Positions 10,331 through 21,284 of a stretch of 64,000 nucleotides of DNA are shown piece by piece. Positions within the stretch are counted from its first letter, which is position 1. Every line of letters begins with the position of its first letter. Both the position numbers and the translations under genes were made by a program. The stretch is from NCBI RefSeq assembly GCF_003597395.2, contig NC_133771.1:60081192-60145191 (forward strand), in the 5' to 3' direction. This DNA comes from Chelonoidis abingdonii (Eukaryota; Chordata; Testudines; Testudinidae). Below the pieces are notes generated by a model. The model was given only the letters and a program-made list of their open reading frames with translations, was not told where the DNA came from and did not search any database.

Positions 10331-12797
10331 AGTGCCACAGACACAAAATTCTATATATCAGCTTTATTCCTGACGCAGGGGCATTAGAGTTCACAAGTAT
10401 CTTCATCTTTACCAAACAAAACAGCCCAGCTAATTCTGTTATTCATTTAAATCTTATATCTTGCATATGTAGTCTCTTGGCTTATTGTGAATGGGTGGAG
10501 ACAGCGACAGTGCTGATCTATGCTCCCCATTTTCTGAAAGGCTGCCCTGTGTTTATTGTGCTTAAAATGGAATCTAGTTACTTGTTTCTTTTCATAATGG
10601 AGCCACTTCATCACAATTCTGTTGGCTTCACTAAATTCTATTATAAATGTGAGTTATTTTTCATTCAAACTGTAGCTCAGTTAAAAGTTTTCTCTGATAA
10701 AAGATTTATAGTGTGCTGTTTGTCATGAGATGAAAAATGACACCAATAGAGAGTAGAATTACTTTCTGGCAGAAAATGTTTTAAAAAGTGAAATAGTAAA
10801 AATATGCCCTGGGCCCCTATTGCACTAAAAGTTCTTTGTTTATTCTAGGCATTTTATAATACTATCAGGTTAGCTGGAGGTGCAAAATGCACTAATTCTT
10901 TCATTAAATGGTTCCTAAACTATGATCTGCAGGTGACCGGGGTCAACAAAGCACTTGCTTGTGGTGCTTGGAGAATTGACTGGTCTGATGGGTGCTAAGT
11001 CTCCTCCTTGTTTCCAGCTGTTAAATCATATTAAAACACACTAGAAATACATTAAATACTTTCCTAATATTACCTTCTGATGAAAACAACTGCTACAGGC
11101 ATGGTATTTGACTGTTAGCGAGAGGGAACATAGTATACATGATCATGAGGTGCCCACAAAGTAATCTCTTTATTAAAATGTGGCTCATGTTATAACAGAT
11201 GTGAGAACTCTGTTCCAGTCAAACATTAGAGGTGCTAGGGAATTTTCCAGCTAAACAGGATTTAATCAGAAAATGCTGATTTGTCAAACCTGAAACATAC
11301 TGGGTTTAATGAACTTTCAGTGAACAACAGGCAGGAGTCTGATGGAAGCCTACCTGGTTCCAGCTCACTTTGCGGACTGCTGGAGACTCAGGTACCAGGA
11401 TCCATGGTTCTGGGGCACTCCTGCCATGCACACTGCTCCAGGTCCCTAGGACTTCTAGGCTCCCTGCCCTGGGGCTGGAAACCCTGGGAGTCCTATTCTG
11501 GTCAGTTTCATAGCTGCTATTCAGTGGTGAGCAGCTGTGAAACTGACAAGAATCATGTCAGTTCCAAAAAGCAGCTGCGAGGCATCCCAGGGAATGTATT
11601 TCATTGGGAAATGCCATGTTTCAGTGTTTCCAAACTTTTTTTTTTCAGACTCCTCCCATTCATGGGAAATTTCAAAGAATTTGGTTTCCTTCCAAATCAG
11701 ACCAAAACCAAATCCTGAAATCTTGAAATTTTCCACATATGGGAAATTCTGAGTTCAACCAGTTTTATGTAATATGCAAGTATTTATATTTGTCTACTGT
11801 TACAAAAAATATGAATCAAGATAAATAATTACCATCATATTTGCTAAACTTCATAAGGACATTAACCATACAAACGAATCCCTGATATATCTTTGGCTTT
11901 CTAGCCTTTGAAATGAAATGCATTCTGGTAATTTTTTAAAAGCTTTTATCTTGGAACAAGCATTTTTTATCCTTTTTGTGATTTTTTTTATAGAAGATTT
12001 TCATTACATAATCATTCACTTTAAATGCTGACACTATAAGGATAAAAACTTGCCAAAAAGCAATAGATGTTAATGGAGAAATTCTATCTAGCTGTTTTGT
12101 GGAGTGTAAGTATGAGCATAATTTAACTCACAATATTTTTATAATTTTAGGGCCAGTCCTGCATCCTTACTTTATTATATAAGAATCTACATTTATTTAT
12201 TGGAAATTTTGTCTGAAAAAGGAAACCAAAACTAAGTCCTTTATTTGCATTTTCCATGTAGCCACAATTATAGACTTGCAAACATCAAGCAAAAGTAGGT
12301 AAATATACATAGCACCTTTTCTTAATTTCAGTATCTTTATAATATATGACTTGAACACATCTTGATAAAGCTTAGAAAAATTCTTGACAATATTTTCCCA
12401 TCTTTTTGTCTCCTCTTTATGAGCTCAATACACAGATTTTATATTCACCGGAATATTAATGATTTATTTTGAAAAATAAGCAGACCTATCTGTTGGGATT
12501 AACAATCCCAACTCATTTAACAACCCGTCAACAAAAGTTGGAGATTTATCTGAGGTCCAGCATAATGTTCTATTCCTTATTAACCATGTTATTACAAAAT
12601 GTTCTTGATATAAATTTAACTGATGGCCTTGGTTGTAATGATTGTGTTATCCAAAAAATTATATACATAATGAGGTCATATTCTACCCTATGTGCATGCA
12701 ACTCCTATTGAAATCAGTGGGATTCCTGAACAGAACTGTGGAGCAGAGATTTCTCTTTGATCTCTAAATTATTTTTAATTAATTGGGGGAAGGGGCA
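10331..12797. other. Unassigned AT-rich sequence
   Basis: A 145-codon plus frame at 11281-11718 has no recognisable domain and sits in ordinary base composition, so I do not call it a gene. No repeat was recognised here. The stretch 'atgcaactcctattgaaatcagtggga' near 12695-12722 resembles a short dispersed motif also seen near 23290, 33430 and 45780. Confidence 0.4.
12793..12797. repeat. Probable target site duplication, left copy (GGGCA)
   Basis: Five bases immediately outside the left LTR read GGGCA; the five outside the right LTR (18629-18633) read GGGTA. One mismatch, compatible with a decayed 5-bp duplication. Confidence 0.5.
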
Positions 12798-12986
12798 TGT
12801 TGTCAAGAGGTGTTGTCAGATGCTACCAGTGTGGTGCTCTGCTGTCTCCTTGTTGGTATCACTCGGCTGCGTCCATGTGCTCGCCCCATGTGCTGCCCCA
12901 GCTCTGCAGATAGCTGATGCAGCAGACCCGACGAGAACCCCCAATGACCACAGACTCTAGTAAGGTGCAAAGTCACGTCTGCTAGG

Positions 12987-12992
12987 TTTATT
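12987..12992 (-). terminator. Poly(A) signal AATAAA in the 3' LTR
   Basis: The minus strand reads AATAAA here, about 160 bases downstream of the LTR TATA-like box. The 5' LTR has CATAAA at the same place, so only the 3' copy keeps the canonical signal. Confidence 0.7.
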
Positions 12993-13149
12993 GCGATCTC
13001 GGACACAATGGCAGTTCCCTGTAGGTTTCTTAGCCTAACTCAGGGCATACTACGAGAAAGTGCCTCTTGGCAATGGACCCGGCTCAGTCAGTGGCGGGAC
13101 TTTCCACTGCCCCCTAGGCCGGACAAAGACATCGCCCCAGGGATACATT

Positions 13150-13155
13150 CTTATA
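13150..13155 (-). promoter_or_regulatory. TATA-like box in the 3' LTR
   Basis: The minus strand reads TGTGTATAAGAA around this site. The same motif is kept in the 5' LTR at 18253-18258. Confidence 0.5.
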
Positions 13156-13547
13156 CACAGGTACAAACAAGTTACACATCACTTCTGACGTATTGAGGTG
13201 CAACCCCTCTACGCAGTAAGGTACAACCCCTCTACGTAGATTGGTTCTATCAAAACAACTCTATCCATCATTTTACCCTTTTGCCCCTGTCATTGGGATG
13301 AGTCAGTCTGTTCCTTGTTATCTGTGTGGAATGTGCAAGTGTGTGAATGTTATGATCTCTAGTGTTCAGTACCTTTTAGGTACGTATCTTCTTGCAGCAT
13401 CAGCCCTTTCCTTGCCAGCTTCTGTGAGCAGGGTCTGCCTCTGGCTCAGAGCTTCACTTTGCTTTATGTTAGCAAAGTCTTGACCATTATTTTAGTTCAG
13501 GCCTCAAGCCTCATACTGGGCCTTTATCAGGGTCTTCACTTACTACA

Positions 13548-13569
13548 TTCCCCCACTTTTTGTCTTTTT
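13548..13569 (-). promoter_or_regulatory. Polypurine tract
   Basis: On the minus strand the bases before the LTR are purine-only for 12 positions (AAAAAGTGGGGGAA within a longer A-rich run) and abut the TG of the LTR, as expected of the plus-strand primer of a retrovirus. Confidence 0.85.
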
Positions 13570-13940
13570 ATCGGGAGGATGTTTTCCCATTGTCTCGGAA
13601 AAGCATAATGCATGGACTAAAGATAACCCAGTGGGCTAAACACTGTTATGTGGTTACCTTATTTTACCGTCCGTACACTCATGCCCCATCTGTCTTTTTA
13701 GTCTGCACATTCCCTCGTATGACTGTTAGGCAGATTTTATTATCCAATTATTTTTTAGTCCCTTATGGTGGGTCTGGGAATGTTAGGCCCGGGACCATGA
13801 CTGAGGAATGTAGTATTATGATTGAGCCTTAGAGGCACTCCCAAATAATTAAAATATATGAATTATATGCATGTGGCATATATATTTGTAGTGTGTATGG
13901 GCATATATGTATAGTATGGGTGTGTGCATATGACACCAAC

Positions 13941-14456
13941 TTATATCCAAGTGTAACCATGTTTTTCCAGGCTGCTGGTGTACTCTGCCCTTTTACTTTG
14001 GTGATACAGATAGAAACACACTCCTATTAGGGCAATTCCAGTTATCACCTGTCTCATCATTAGTAGTAGGCTGAGGGTTTTGAAGTACTGGGATAGGGAT
14101 TGTGATAGTGTATCCCACAGTGCTATGTATATGAGAAATAAAACAGAAATTTGGAGTAGTGACACTACCACTGAGGCCTTTATATAAATTAGTCACTACA
14201 CAGTACTGTCCATTCATTTTATAGGTTACCCTTGCTGCTGGTGGTCACCCTTGGGTAAGCTTTACTGGGCAGGAAACAGAAGTGGGTAACTTCTCTGTTC
14301 CATTGGTTGATGTAGATCCAGTTGTTTCTTATGGATGGTGTCTTCCAGATAACCTACTGAACAGACAGTCACCAATTTATCAAACATTGTTGTGTCAGGA
14401 TTTAATATTGGTACCCAGACACCAAACAAGATTGTTTTGAATAACATGTGCCTCAA
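13941..14456 (-). pseudogene. Possible env remnant of the endogenous retrovirus
   Basis: Three short overlapping minus-strand frames lie 0.4-0.9 kb upstream of the 3' LTR, where the envelope gene ends in a retrovirus. One (14217-13993, 74 codons) has a cysteine-containing stretch NGQYCVVTN and a PNFCF segment that faintly recall surface-subunit motifs. Another (14171-13941, 76 codons) has a hydrophobic segment around VITGIALIGVCFYLY followed by a basic turn, which could be a transmembrane anchor with a short tail. They are in different frames and no fusion peptide or heptad region is visible. The call rests mainly on position and hydrophobicity; these may be chance frames. Confidence 0.25.
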
Positions 14457-14469
14457 TTCAGATGCAGTG

Positions 14470-15930
14470 TCACTGACCCAAATTATGACTAGTACTAACA
14501 GGAAATTTGTTTACCCAATGTGTAGTTACTATGTAACTTAGTTTTTTGCTGTTTTTTTTACCAATTTTTTTTTCATGTTGTTTGCTGCCATTCGTTTGTT
14601 GATTTTTACCTGTGGGTTGGTTTAACAGTTTAGCAAGGTTATACACATTGTACATGTTGTACAGCAATAATACAATACAGCAATAATGCAGTAGTACAGC
14701 AATAATATAGTTGTTTTTACACAGTAACCACATTGAAATTAAATGACAGTTTTCCTGATCCAGCTAGCGGTTTTTAGCTGATTGTTAATTTCATTGTCCA
14801 TATATGGTAAGTAGAGGTGTATTTGACCAGTCTCTTATTTATAAAGCACTTCATTTTTCTTTTCTTGATGCTTGGAGATTTCTGCACTGATATTATCTGG
14901 TGTTTTCAGGGTGTGATATTTTCTGGCATCTTTCGTCTGTGGGATGCAACTTAAAGAACTTTTGTTAGTTAACATAGTACATTTTGTTTGTTTGTTTTCA
15001 GTAACCCAAACTTAATACACAGTTTTAACTTTGTTTACAATGTAATAAGAACAACATAGTAGGGACTGAGTCTTTTATAACACAAGCTATACTTTTGCAA
15101 TTGTTGTCTAGACATTCATTTTCATTTGGGGTGCATGACAAATATTTCATACTAAATGTAATGCTTAATGGGTAAAATAAATGTTCACAGTCTTCCATGA
15201 GAAGGTGTATTGCTTTCCCTTGCTGAACACTTTGTTTTCAGTAACATAATTTCAACAAACTTTTTAGAGTTAGAGTTAATTTGCTTGTGATACCAATTTC
15301 ACTTTTGTTAACTGTTTAAAAGCACAAACTTTAACAACCATTGCTTTCCATTAACATAACAAAACAAAAGAAAAGCATATAAAATTAAACCAACTATAAA
15401 ATTAAACCAAAATAAATTTTATATACAGATACATGCAAATACTTTGAGGGTATTTGAGGGTATACTTTCAAGATGCTTTGCTATGTTTGGGAGCCAAAAG
15501 TGGAAACCTGTTGAAATTGTTTGGTTAGCTTTATGCATAAATTGTTTTTTTAAAACATTTGGTTATTCTTTTAACTATATTTAAAAGTGCAAACAAGTTT
15601 ATAAAAAGCCCAAACAAGAAATTGACATTTTGTTAATATTATTTTTACCTTAATGAGAAGTTTCCCCTCACATTTTTTCTTTGAATAACACATTAAAAAA
15701 AACTTAAAAAACAAAACTGTGATTGATAAAAGAGAATTCTTTTTGTTTGCAATTGCATTATTGTTGAGGCAGAAATATATGTACCTATATTTGTAACTAA
15801 AACCTTTTTGTACTTTGCACAACAAATTGGTGTTAATAATACTATGATTATACCCCAACCATGATTTTAAAATAGTGTAGTACCACATCTCATATATATA
15901 AAAAAAATAATAAAATTCCCCTCTCACCCC
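14470..15930. other. AT-rich interior of the retrovirus
   Basis: Strongly AT-rich, with a short run of diverged 'acagcaataata' repeats at about 14650-14715. A 118-codon minus frame (15927-15571) is low-complexity Lys/Phe/Tyr-rich sequence and not a convincing protein. Confidence 0.5.
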
Positions 15931-15944
15931 TATGGGTGGTATGT

Positions 15945-16025
15945 GTCTTCCTCAACCTCGGGTCCTCTACCAGAGGCCTGGGAGTTTGAGGGTTCTGCGC
16001 AGTATCTTAGCTGTTACAGAACAAA
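15945..16025 (-). pseudogene. Short patch matching the C-terminal end of a non-LTR reverse transcriptase
   Basis: A GC-rich island of about 80 bp in AT-rich surroundings. On the minus strand it encodes TAKILRRTLKLPGLW followed by a TAG stop (16014 down to 15967). From memory this is the very end of a reverse-transcriptase-like protein of non-LTR elements that are abundant in fishes and some invertebrates; the nucleotide patch itself ('cctcgggtcctctaccagag') is also familiar from those genomes. The rest of such an element is absent. The identity needs a database search; the peptide itself is read directly from the sequence. Confidence 0.4.
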
Positions 16026-16029
16026 ACTT

Positions 16030-17390
16030 ACAATTAAAAACAAAATGGCGCCAGAATTCTATTCATAACTGTACAAAATAACACACCACCAAAAATAAAA
16101 AGTAAAAAAGGGTTAAACATTTGAAACAAGTTATTACCTTATTAAAACTGTAGCATGATTTGATAAAAAATATATTAATATTTACCAAATGTATTGTATT
16201 AATTGGTAACAGGAATTTTGCATTACTTTATATTTAAACATTATTTTAAAACTCTGCTGTATGGAAATAAGAAAGCCATGTTTCAAATATTAGTTAGTGG
16301 TTAGGATTAGAAGCAGAGAGTGCATTTCTGTTTGCTTGGCAACCATATCTTCAAGAAAGTTAGGAATCATTCCAGCTGTTGCATTCCTGAAGGGTTAAAA
16401 TAATTAATTTACTGGATTTAAAGTTTTTACCTTGTTTTCTTTTTTTTGTTTCTTGTTTTGTTCTGTTTTCAATTGCTTTACCTTTTGATGTTTCTGTAAA
16501 AACTATAACTTTTAACTTTAAAACAAAGAAAGAGAGTAGAAGTGAGGAGAGGCGGGGGAAAGGGTGGGTGGATGAAGAGCAACCTAGGAAGGTAGCGAGA
16601 CCTGAGCAAGAGAGATTAACTGTATCAAGGTATTTGAAAGCACAGGCAGCAGCAGCAAATTTAGCAAACTGAGAAAACATATAAAAGACAAAAACTTAAC
16701 CGGTATGTAAAAATATTTGAGAAAGAAGTTCTATTTTTCAGATCTGAGCGCAGAGTGTGGTTCTATGGGTCAAAGCAATTGGGAACCTGCACAGTTGGGA
16801 ATTGCGCCCCTGTTTTTATCCTGGCTTCTGAGAGGAGATTGGGGTAGTTACCTGCTCTTGTAAAACCTGAATTTGTTCCCCAGTGTCTAATGTTGCTTTG
16901 TGTGTGCATGCCAAAGGATAGTGGGAGTGCCCTTTTTTGCTGCAGTTAATTGTTTTTGGGGCAACTCTATGTGTTAATCATCAATTCTAGGTGTTAACCC
17001 ACTTAACTTCAGTTTTTTACTTTGAAATTCTTTTTTATTCACTCCCCTGCGATCGAGTCGCAGCTCCTGTCTCCTAATGTTGCTCTGTGAACTGTTCCAT
17101 TTTTTCCTTCATTTGATTTACCAATTCAATGAGAGTATTGTTTGCTACTCTTTCCTTCTGTGCACTTACTTGTCCGTTCTGACAGGCACCAGTCTAGGTT
17201 CCGGTTTAAGTTTAACTGGAACCTGGCTTTTTATCATAAGTGATGGTTGCAATGCAGTGGACCCAGTTTCATCTTTTAATTTTACTAGGACCACCTCTTT
17301 CCGCTTCTGTCCCCATTCTTCAGGCACAGGGTAGCTACCTGAAGCCTGCTGTTTACCACCAATATTTATAACAGGGGACGGCACATGTAT
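16030..17390. other. Retrovirus interior without recognised gene
   Basis: No frame shows RT, RNase H, integrase or protease motifs. A 106-codon minus frame (16680-16360) and a 72-codon minus frame (17384-17166) have no recognised domain; the latter is Pro/Lys/Val-rich and could continue the gag-like region to its right. Confidence 0.45.
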
Positions 17391-17405
17391 TTTTTTCTAG
17401 GTTCC

Positions 17406-17728
17406 TTACAGCTGTTCCAGTGTTTCACTCTGTTCCTGTACTGGTTGTCTCTGGGCTGCTTGCCACCCTGCAAGGGCGGTGGGAGCATTCCAGGGCTGTG
17501 TAGCTTCTTTTGATTCTTTTAACTGTTTCTTTGTTCCTGTTACTTGCCCTGCTTTTTCCATTACTTGTTTGGCCAGCATGCCAGCATGCTGTCTAAGCCA
17601 TCTCACTGCCATAGACAGTAGTTGTAAATTTTGCTTTTTTTACTTTTTACTATTTTTTTCAGAGCCTCAGATTCTACCATCGCTCTATATATGCCAGTCC
17701 ATGTTTCCCATTCTCTCAATTCATTCAT
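17406..17728 (-). pseudogene. Gag-like leader frames of the retrovirus
   Basis: These are the first two open minus-strand frames after the primer binding site. The first (ATG at 17728, 44 codons, stop at 17594) starts MNELREWETWTGIYRAM and becomes Lys-rich. The second (17612-17406, 68 codons) begins MAVRWLRQHAGMLAKQVME and continues with a Gln/Glu/Ala-rich stretch. They overlap by a few codons in different frames, so one frameshift could separate halves of a single matrix-like protein. Position (about 170 bp past the primer site) and the helical, charged composition fit gag, but I see no nucleocapsid zinc knuckle or capsid major homology region. Function is inferred from location only. Confidence 0.35.
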
Positions 17729-17880
17729 ATGGACCCCCTACTGGCAATCCAGCGGGTCCATGAGTTATAAAACTCCATGGGGATCAAAAGGGAGGGGATC
17801 AGGGGTTCCCTAGCTCGAGGTTTGCTGCCATGTTAGATTGCGATTCTTACCACGGACAGCTCGCTTACTCACCAGATCAG

Positions 17881-17898
17881 CGTGGCTCGGGGTCACCA
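17881..17898 (-). promoter_or_regulatory. Primer binding site, tRNA-Trp type
   Basis: One base after the LTR end the minus strand reads TGGTGACCCCGAGCCACG. The first 12 bases equal the complement of the 3' end of tRNA-Trp as used by avian alpharetroviruses; the last six differ. This supports a Trp-primed element. Confidence 0.75.
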
Positions 17899-17899
17899 G

Positions 17900-18628
17900 T
17901 GTTGTCAGAGGTGTGTTGTCAGATGCTACCGGTGTGGTGCTCTGCTGTCTCCTTGTTGGTATCACTCGGCTGCGTCCATGTGCTCGCACCATGTGCTGCC
18001 CCAGCTCTGCAGATAGCTGATGCAGCAGACCCGACGAGAACCCCCAATGACCACAGACTCTAGTAAGGTGCAAAGTCGCGTCTGCTAGGTTTATGGCGAT
18101 CTCAGGCACAATGGCAATTCCCTGTAGGTTTCTTAGCCTAACTCAGGGCATACTACGAGAAAGTGCCTCTTAGCAATGGACCCGGCTCAGTCAGTGGTGG
18201 GACTTTCCACTGCTCCCTAGGCCGGACAAAGACAGCACCCCAAGAATGCTTTCTTATACACAGGTACAAACAAGTTACACATCACTCCTGACGTATTGAG
18301 GTGCAACCCCTCTTCGCAGCAAGGTACAACCACTCTACATAGTAAGGTGCCGCCTCTCACCTTGTACATGTTGGTTCGATCAAAACAACTCTATCCGTCA
18401 TTTTACCCTTTTGCCCATCATTGGGATAGATCAGCCTATTCCTTGTTATCTGTGTGGAATGTGCAAGTATGTGAATGTTCTGATCTCTAGTGTTCAGTAC
18501 CTTTCAGGTACGTATCTTCTTGCAGCATCAGCCCTTTCCTTGCCAGCTTCTGTGAGAGTCTTGACCATTATTTTAGTTCAGGCCTCAGGCCTCATACTGG
18601 GCCTTTATCAGGGCCTTCACTTACTACA
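17900..18628 (-). repeat. 5' LTR of the endogenous retrovirus
   Basis: 729 bp, TG...CA. It keeps the TATA-like box at 18253-18258. A partly tandem 'ctctac..agtaaggt' block (about 18300-18350) is longer here than in the 3' LTR, suggesting repeat-number change after insertion. Confidence 0.9.
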
Positions 18629-18819
18629 GGGTAATAAGCCAGCATTCCAAATCCTGAGGTTCTTACTCAGGATTTATTTTGTGCTTATGCAGATCAAACT
18701 TGCATGCAAGTCCACAGTAATTTACCTGAGAGAGGACAGAGTAAAACGCTTGCTGCTAGGTATTCATAGTGCTAGGATTACACTCAGTAGTAGTTTACTA
18801 GATGGGTACATTTTAAAGT

Positions 18820-18985
18820 GATTTAGATGCCTAACCCTCCATTTTAAAAGTGATGTAGGCACTTAGGAGTCAAAGTCCCATAAAAAGCATTTAGGTGCTA
18901 AAGTCATTTTTTAAAATGGGGCTTAGACTTCTAAGTCAGTTAGATGCTCTTGCACATTTTACCCTACACCTGGTAATATGTACAT
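18820..18985. repeat. Dispersed repeat with 'taggcacttag/taggtgctaaag' motifs
   Basis: Repeated short motifs of the 'ttaggcacctaa' type, familiar from turtle and crocodile DNA. Family not named; boundaries approximate. Confidence 0.35.
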
Positions 18986-19039
18986 GTGAGTATTTTAGCT
19001 ATTATTTGTATTGCAGTCATGCCGTTGTACTAGATGCTA

Positions 19040-19790
19040 CAGTCAAAAAAGAATGTTGAAAATCATTGAAAGGGATAGATAATAAGAGAAAATACCATAT
19101 TGGCTCTATATAAATACATGGTATGCCCACAACTTGAATACTGCATGCAGATGTGGTTGCCCCATCTCAAAAAAGATACATTGGAATTGAAAAAGGTTCA
19201 GAAAAGGGCAACAAAAATGATTAGGGGTACAGAACAGCTTCCATATGAGGAGAGATTAATAAGATTGGAACTTTTCATCTTGGAAAAGAGTTGACTGGGG
19301 GAGGAGGTATGATAAAGGTCTATAAAATCATGACTGGTGTGGAGAAAGTAAATAATTAAGTGTTATTTACTCCTTCTTATAACACAAGAACCAGGGGTCA
19401 CCAAATGAAATTAATAGGCAGCAGGTTTAAAACAAACAAAATGAAGTTTTTCTTCAGGAAATGCACAGTCCAACTGTGGAACTCTTTGCAAGAGGATGTT
19501 GTGAAGGCCAAGACTATAAGAGAATTAATAAAAGAACTAGATAAATTCATGGAGGATAGGTCCATAGTGGCTATTAAGCCAGGATGGACATGGATGGCCT
19601 GTCTAACGTCTGTTTTGCCAGAAGCTCTGGAAGATGGGTGACAGCGCGATGAGATCACTTGATGATACCTTTCTGTTCATAGTCCCTCTGGGGGCATCTG
19701 AATTAGCCCACACTGTTCGAAAGACAGATACTGGGTTAAGATGGACCTTTGGTACTGACCCAGTATGGCGTTCTTCTATGTTATTTTTAA
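19040..19790 (+). mobile_element. CR1-like LINE 3' end (subfamily ending in TAAGAACA repeats)
   Basis: Plus-strand copy of the subfamily also seen at 42640-43036 and 58496-59612. Two frames survive: 19100-19294 ([30 protein letters not shown]) and 19360-19641 ([42 protein letters not shown]), corresponding to the C-terminal part of ORF2. The 3' tail carries 'ggacctttggtactgaccca'. It is 5'-truncated and broken by stops, and is more diverged than the copy at 58.5 kb. Confidence 0.82.
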
Positions 19791-20808
19791 TGTACATCTT
19801 AAATAACGTTATCAATCATACATTTAATGATGTATGAGGAGTGATCATTTAGTATATTACATATTTTAGAATGTTTGTTGTTTTCCTTTATTCTCCTTGG
19901 CTCTGATAATGATTTGTAGAGGATATGAGATCAGGTGCGGATTACTGTGGAGCTGGAATGCTGGAGCTGCGCTGCGTGCCACTCGGAGGTGCAGCCCTCG
20001 GCTGAGTAGGGATGGCTCTCGTGGGACGACTTTGAGTTCACCCTTCCATCAGCCACTCTGCAGTACAGACTTGTGGGTATCTGCTTGCGGCTCGAAAGCT
20101 TCTGATCAGACACTCCAGAGTTCCTTTTTTCGACCAGAGTAGGTGGTCTCAAAACTGAGCAACACCTGCAACCCTAGCAAAAATCTTTTTGCTGACTTTA
20201 CCTTTAAAACATTTTTTGTTTTGCACCCATAGGCGCTTCAATTCTGCATGCATGTCACATGGAAAGCACAGGTCTACTATGTAATCCGTATCGTGGCATT
20301 GCAGGATCAGCGCTCTATAATTTTTTACAGAACAATTATACACGCTGCAAGCATATTTTGTGGCTCAACAAGTGAGTTGCAGCTCTGCAAAATTGCGTGC
20401 TGTTTATTTGTGATTCCAATCAAAATTTGCAAGAATTGCATGTGTTGATTTTCCCATTCTTTACAAAAAAAGCTCCCATGGAAAATATGAAACCCAAATG
20501 ATTTCTCCCCCGATTTGCCATCGCTCACGACCCTCATCCCATTCCCCTTCACGCTTCTCTTAATGCAGGAGGATATCCTCACACTGTTCAATTTATTGCT
20601 GTAGCTGTTCTAAAAACTCCTTTCATTGGCGCTTCATAAGAAAGAGATAGTCAAGAACAGTTGGGAGTTTGCATTGACTCTTATTTTCTAAAATGAGGTT
20701 AGCCAGTATATAGAATTTCAGAGGTTCACATTTTCGTTTAAAATATTATCAGATAAGTATCATAGTTTGGACCAAAGCCTAACACTCCTGCAGGTAGAAA
20801 TGCCTCCA
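19791..20808. other. Unassigned sequence with a GC-rich patch
   Basis: A GC-rich block (about 19930-20140) and adjoining AT-rich DNA hold no recognised domain. Frames at 20149-20343 and 20325-20591 (minus) are open but too short and featureless to call. Confidence 0.35.
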
Positions 20809-21141
20809 GGCTATCGTCTTCACTACCCGCCGTAATCGGCGGGCGTCAGCACCATCAGAATTTGCTCCAACAAAGTGTATGAGAATAAAGTTTGTCGTCT
20901 CATCTAGACTACAATTATATCAATCTTCCCCCCCACGACTTTCTGCAGCATTATTCAGATTCTGGAACTCCACCAACCCGAACGGAGTTGCGGAGTCGAC
21001 ATGGGGAGCCACGGACATCGATCCCGCGCCGTGAGGACGGTGAGTAATTTGATCTTAGATACTTCGACTTCAGCTACGTTATTCACGTAGCTGAAGTTGC
21101 GTATCTGAGATCGATTTTTCCTCCGTAGTGTAGACCAGCCC
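20809..21141. mobile_element. Harbinger-like MITE with internal hairpin (copy 1)
   Basis: Left end GGCTATCGTCTTCACTAC and right end GTAGTGTAGACCAGCC are imperfect inverted repeats. A strong internal hairpin lies at 21051-21113, with CTTCAGCTACGT paired to ACGTAGCTGAAG. The same layout occurs at 28934-29228 and 39675-39969. No coding capacity. Confidence 0.7.
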
Positions 21142-21284
21142 TTAGATTGTCTGTAAAATGGGATCTCCGGTTAACTTTAGCAACACTTGCCTTTTTTTGA
21201 ATGAGCTCCCACTGAGCAAGAAATCAGAGTGCTTTTGGCTATTTTGTACTTGAATTCATTTCACAACATTACAAATATGAAGCA

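Larger units (their letters stand above)
12798..13547 (-). repeat. 3' LTR of the endogenous retrovirus
   Basis: 750 bp, TG...CA. It matches the other LTR along its length but has about 46 extra bases near 13430-13476 and lacks about 28 bases present in the other copy near 18335-18365. A TATA-like box, a poly(A) signal and the U5 end follow in the expected minus-strand order. Confidence 0.9.
12798..18628 (-). mobile_element. Endogenous retrovirus (provirus-like) with paired LTRs
   Basis: Two long direct repeats (12798-13547 and 17900-18628) each begin TG and end CA and bracket 4,352 bp. Just inside the left one lies a polypurine tract on the minus strand, and just inside the right one a tRNA-Trp-like primer binding site, which together fix the orientation as minus strand (5' LTR at the right). 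By eye the LTRs differ at roughly 4-5% of the aligned sites plus two indels, so the insertion is old but not ancient. The interior is too short for a complete gag-pol-env set, and I find no protease, RT, RNase H or integrase motif in any frame. It is either strongly deleted or a non-autonomous derivative. A Trp primer site is typical of alpharetrovirus-like elements, but that alone does not place it. Confidence 0.88.

Noticed and set aside
11281..11718. 145-codon plus frame as a gene
   Set aside because: No recognisable domain, no splice or promoter context, and overlapping frames of similar length on both strands.
15571..15927. 118-codon minus frame in the retrovirus
   Set aside because: Lys/Phe/Tyr-rich composition follows from high AT content; no domain seen.
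12798..18628. Foamy-virus or lentivirus-type provirus
   Set aside because: Those use tRNA-Lys primer sites; the site here begins with 12 bases of the tRNA-Trp type, and no pol or env motif of those groups is visible.
21051..21113. Hairpin as a microRNA precursor
   Set aside because: It is the shared internal palindrome of a MITE family; no evidence of processing from sequence alone.
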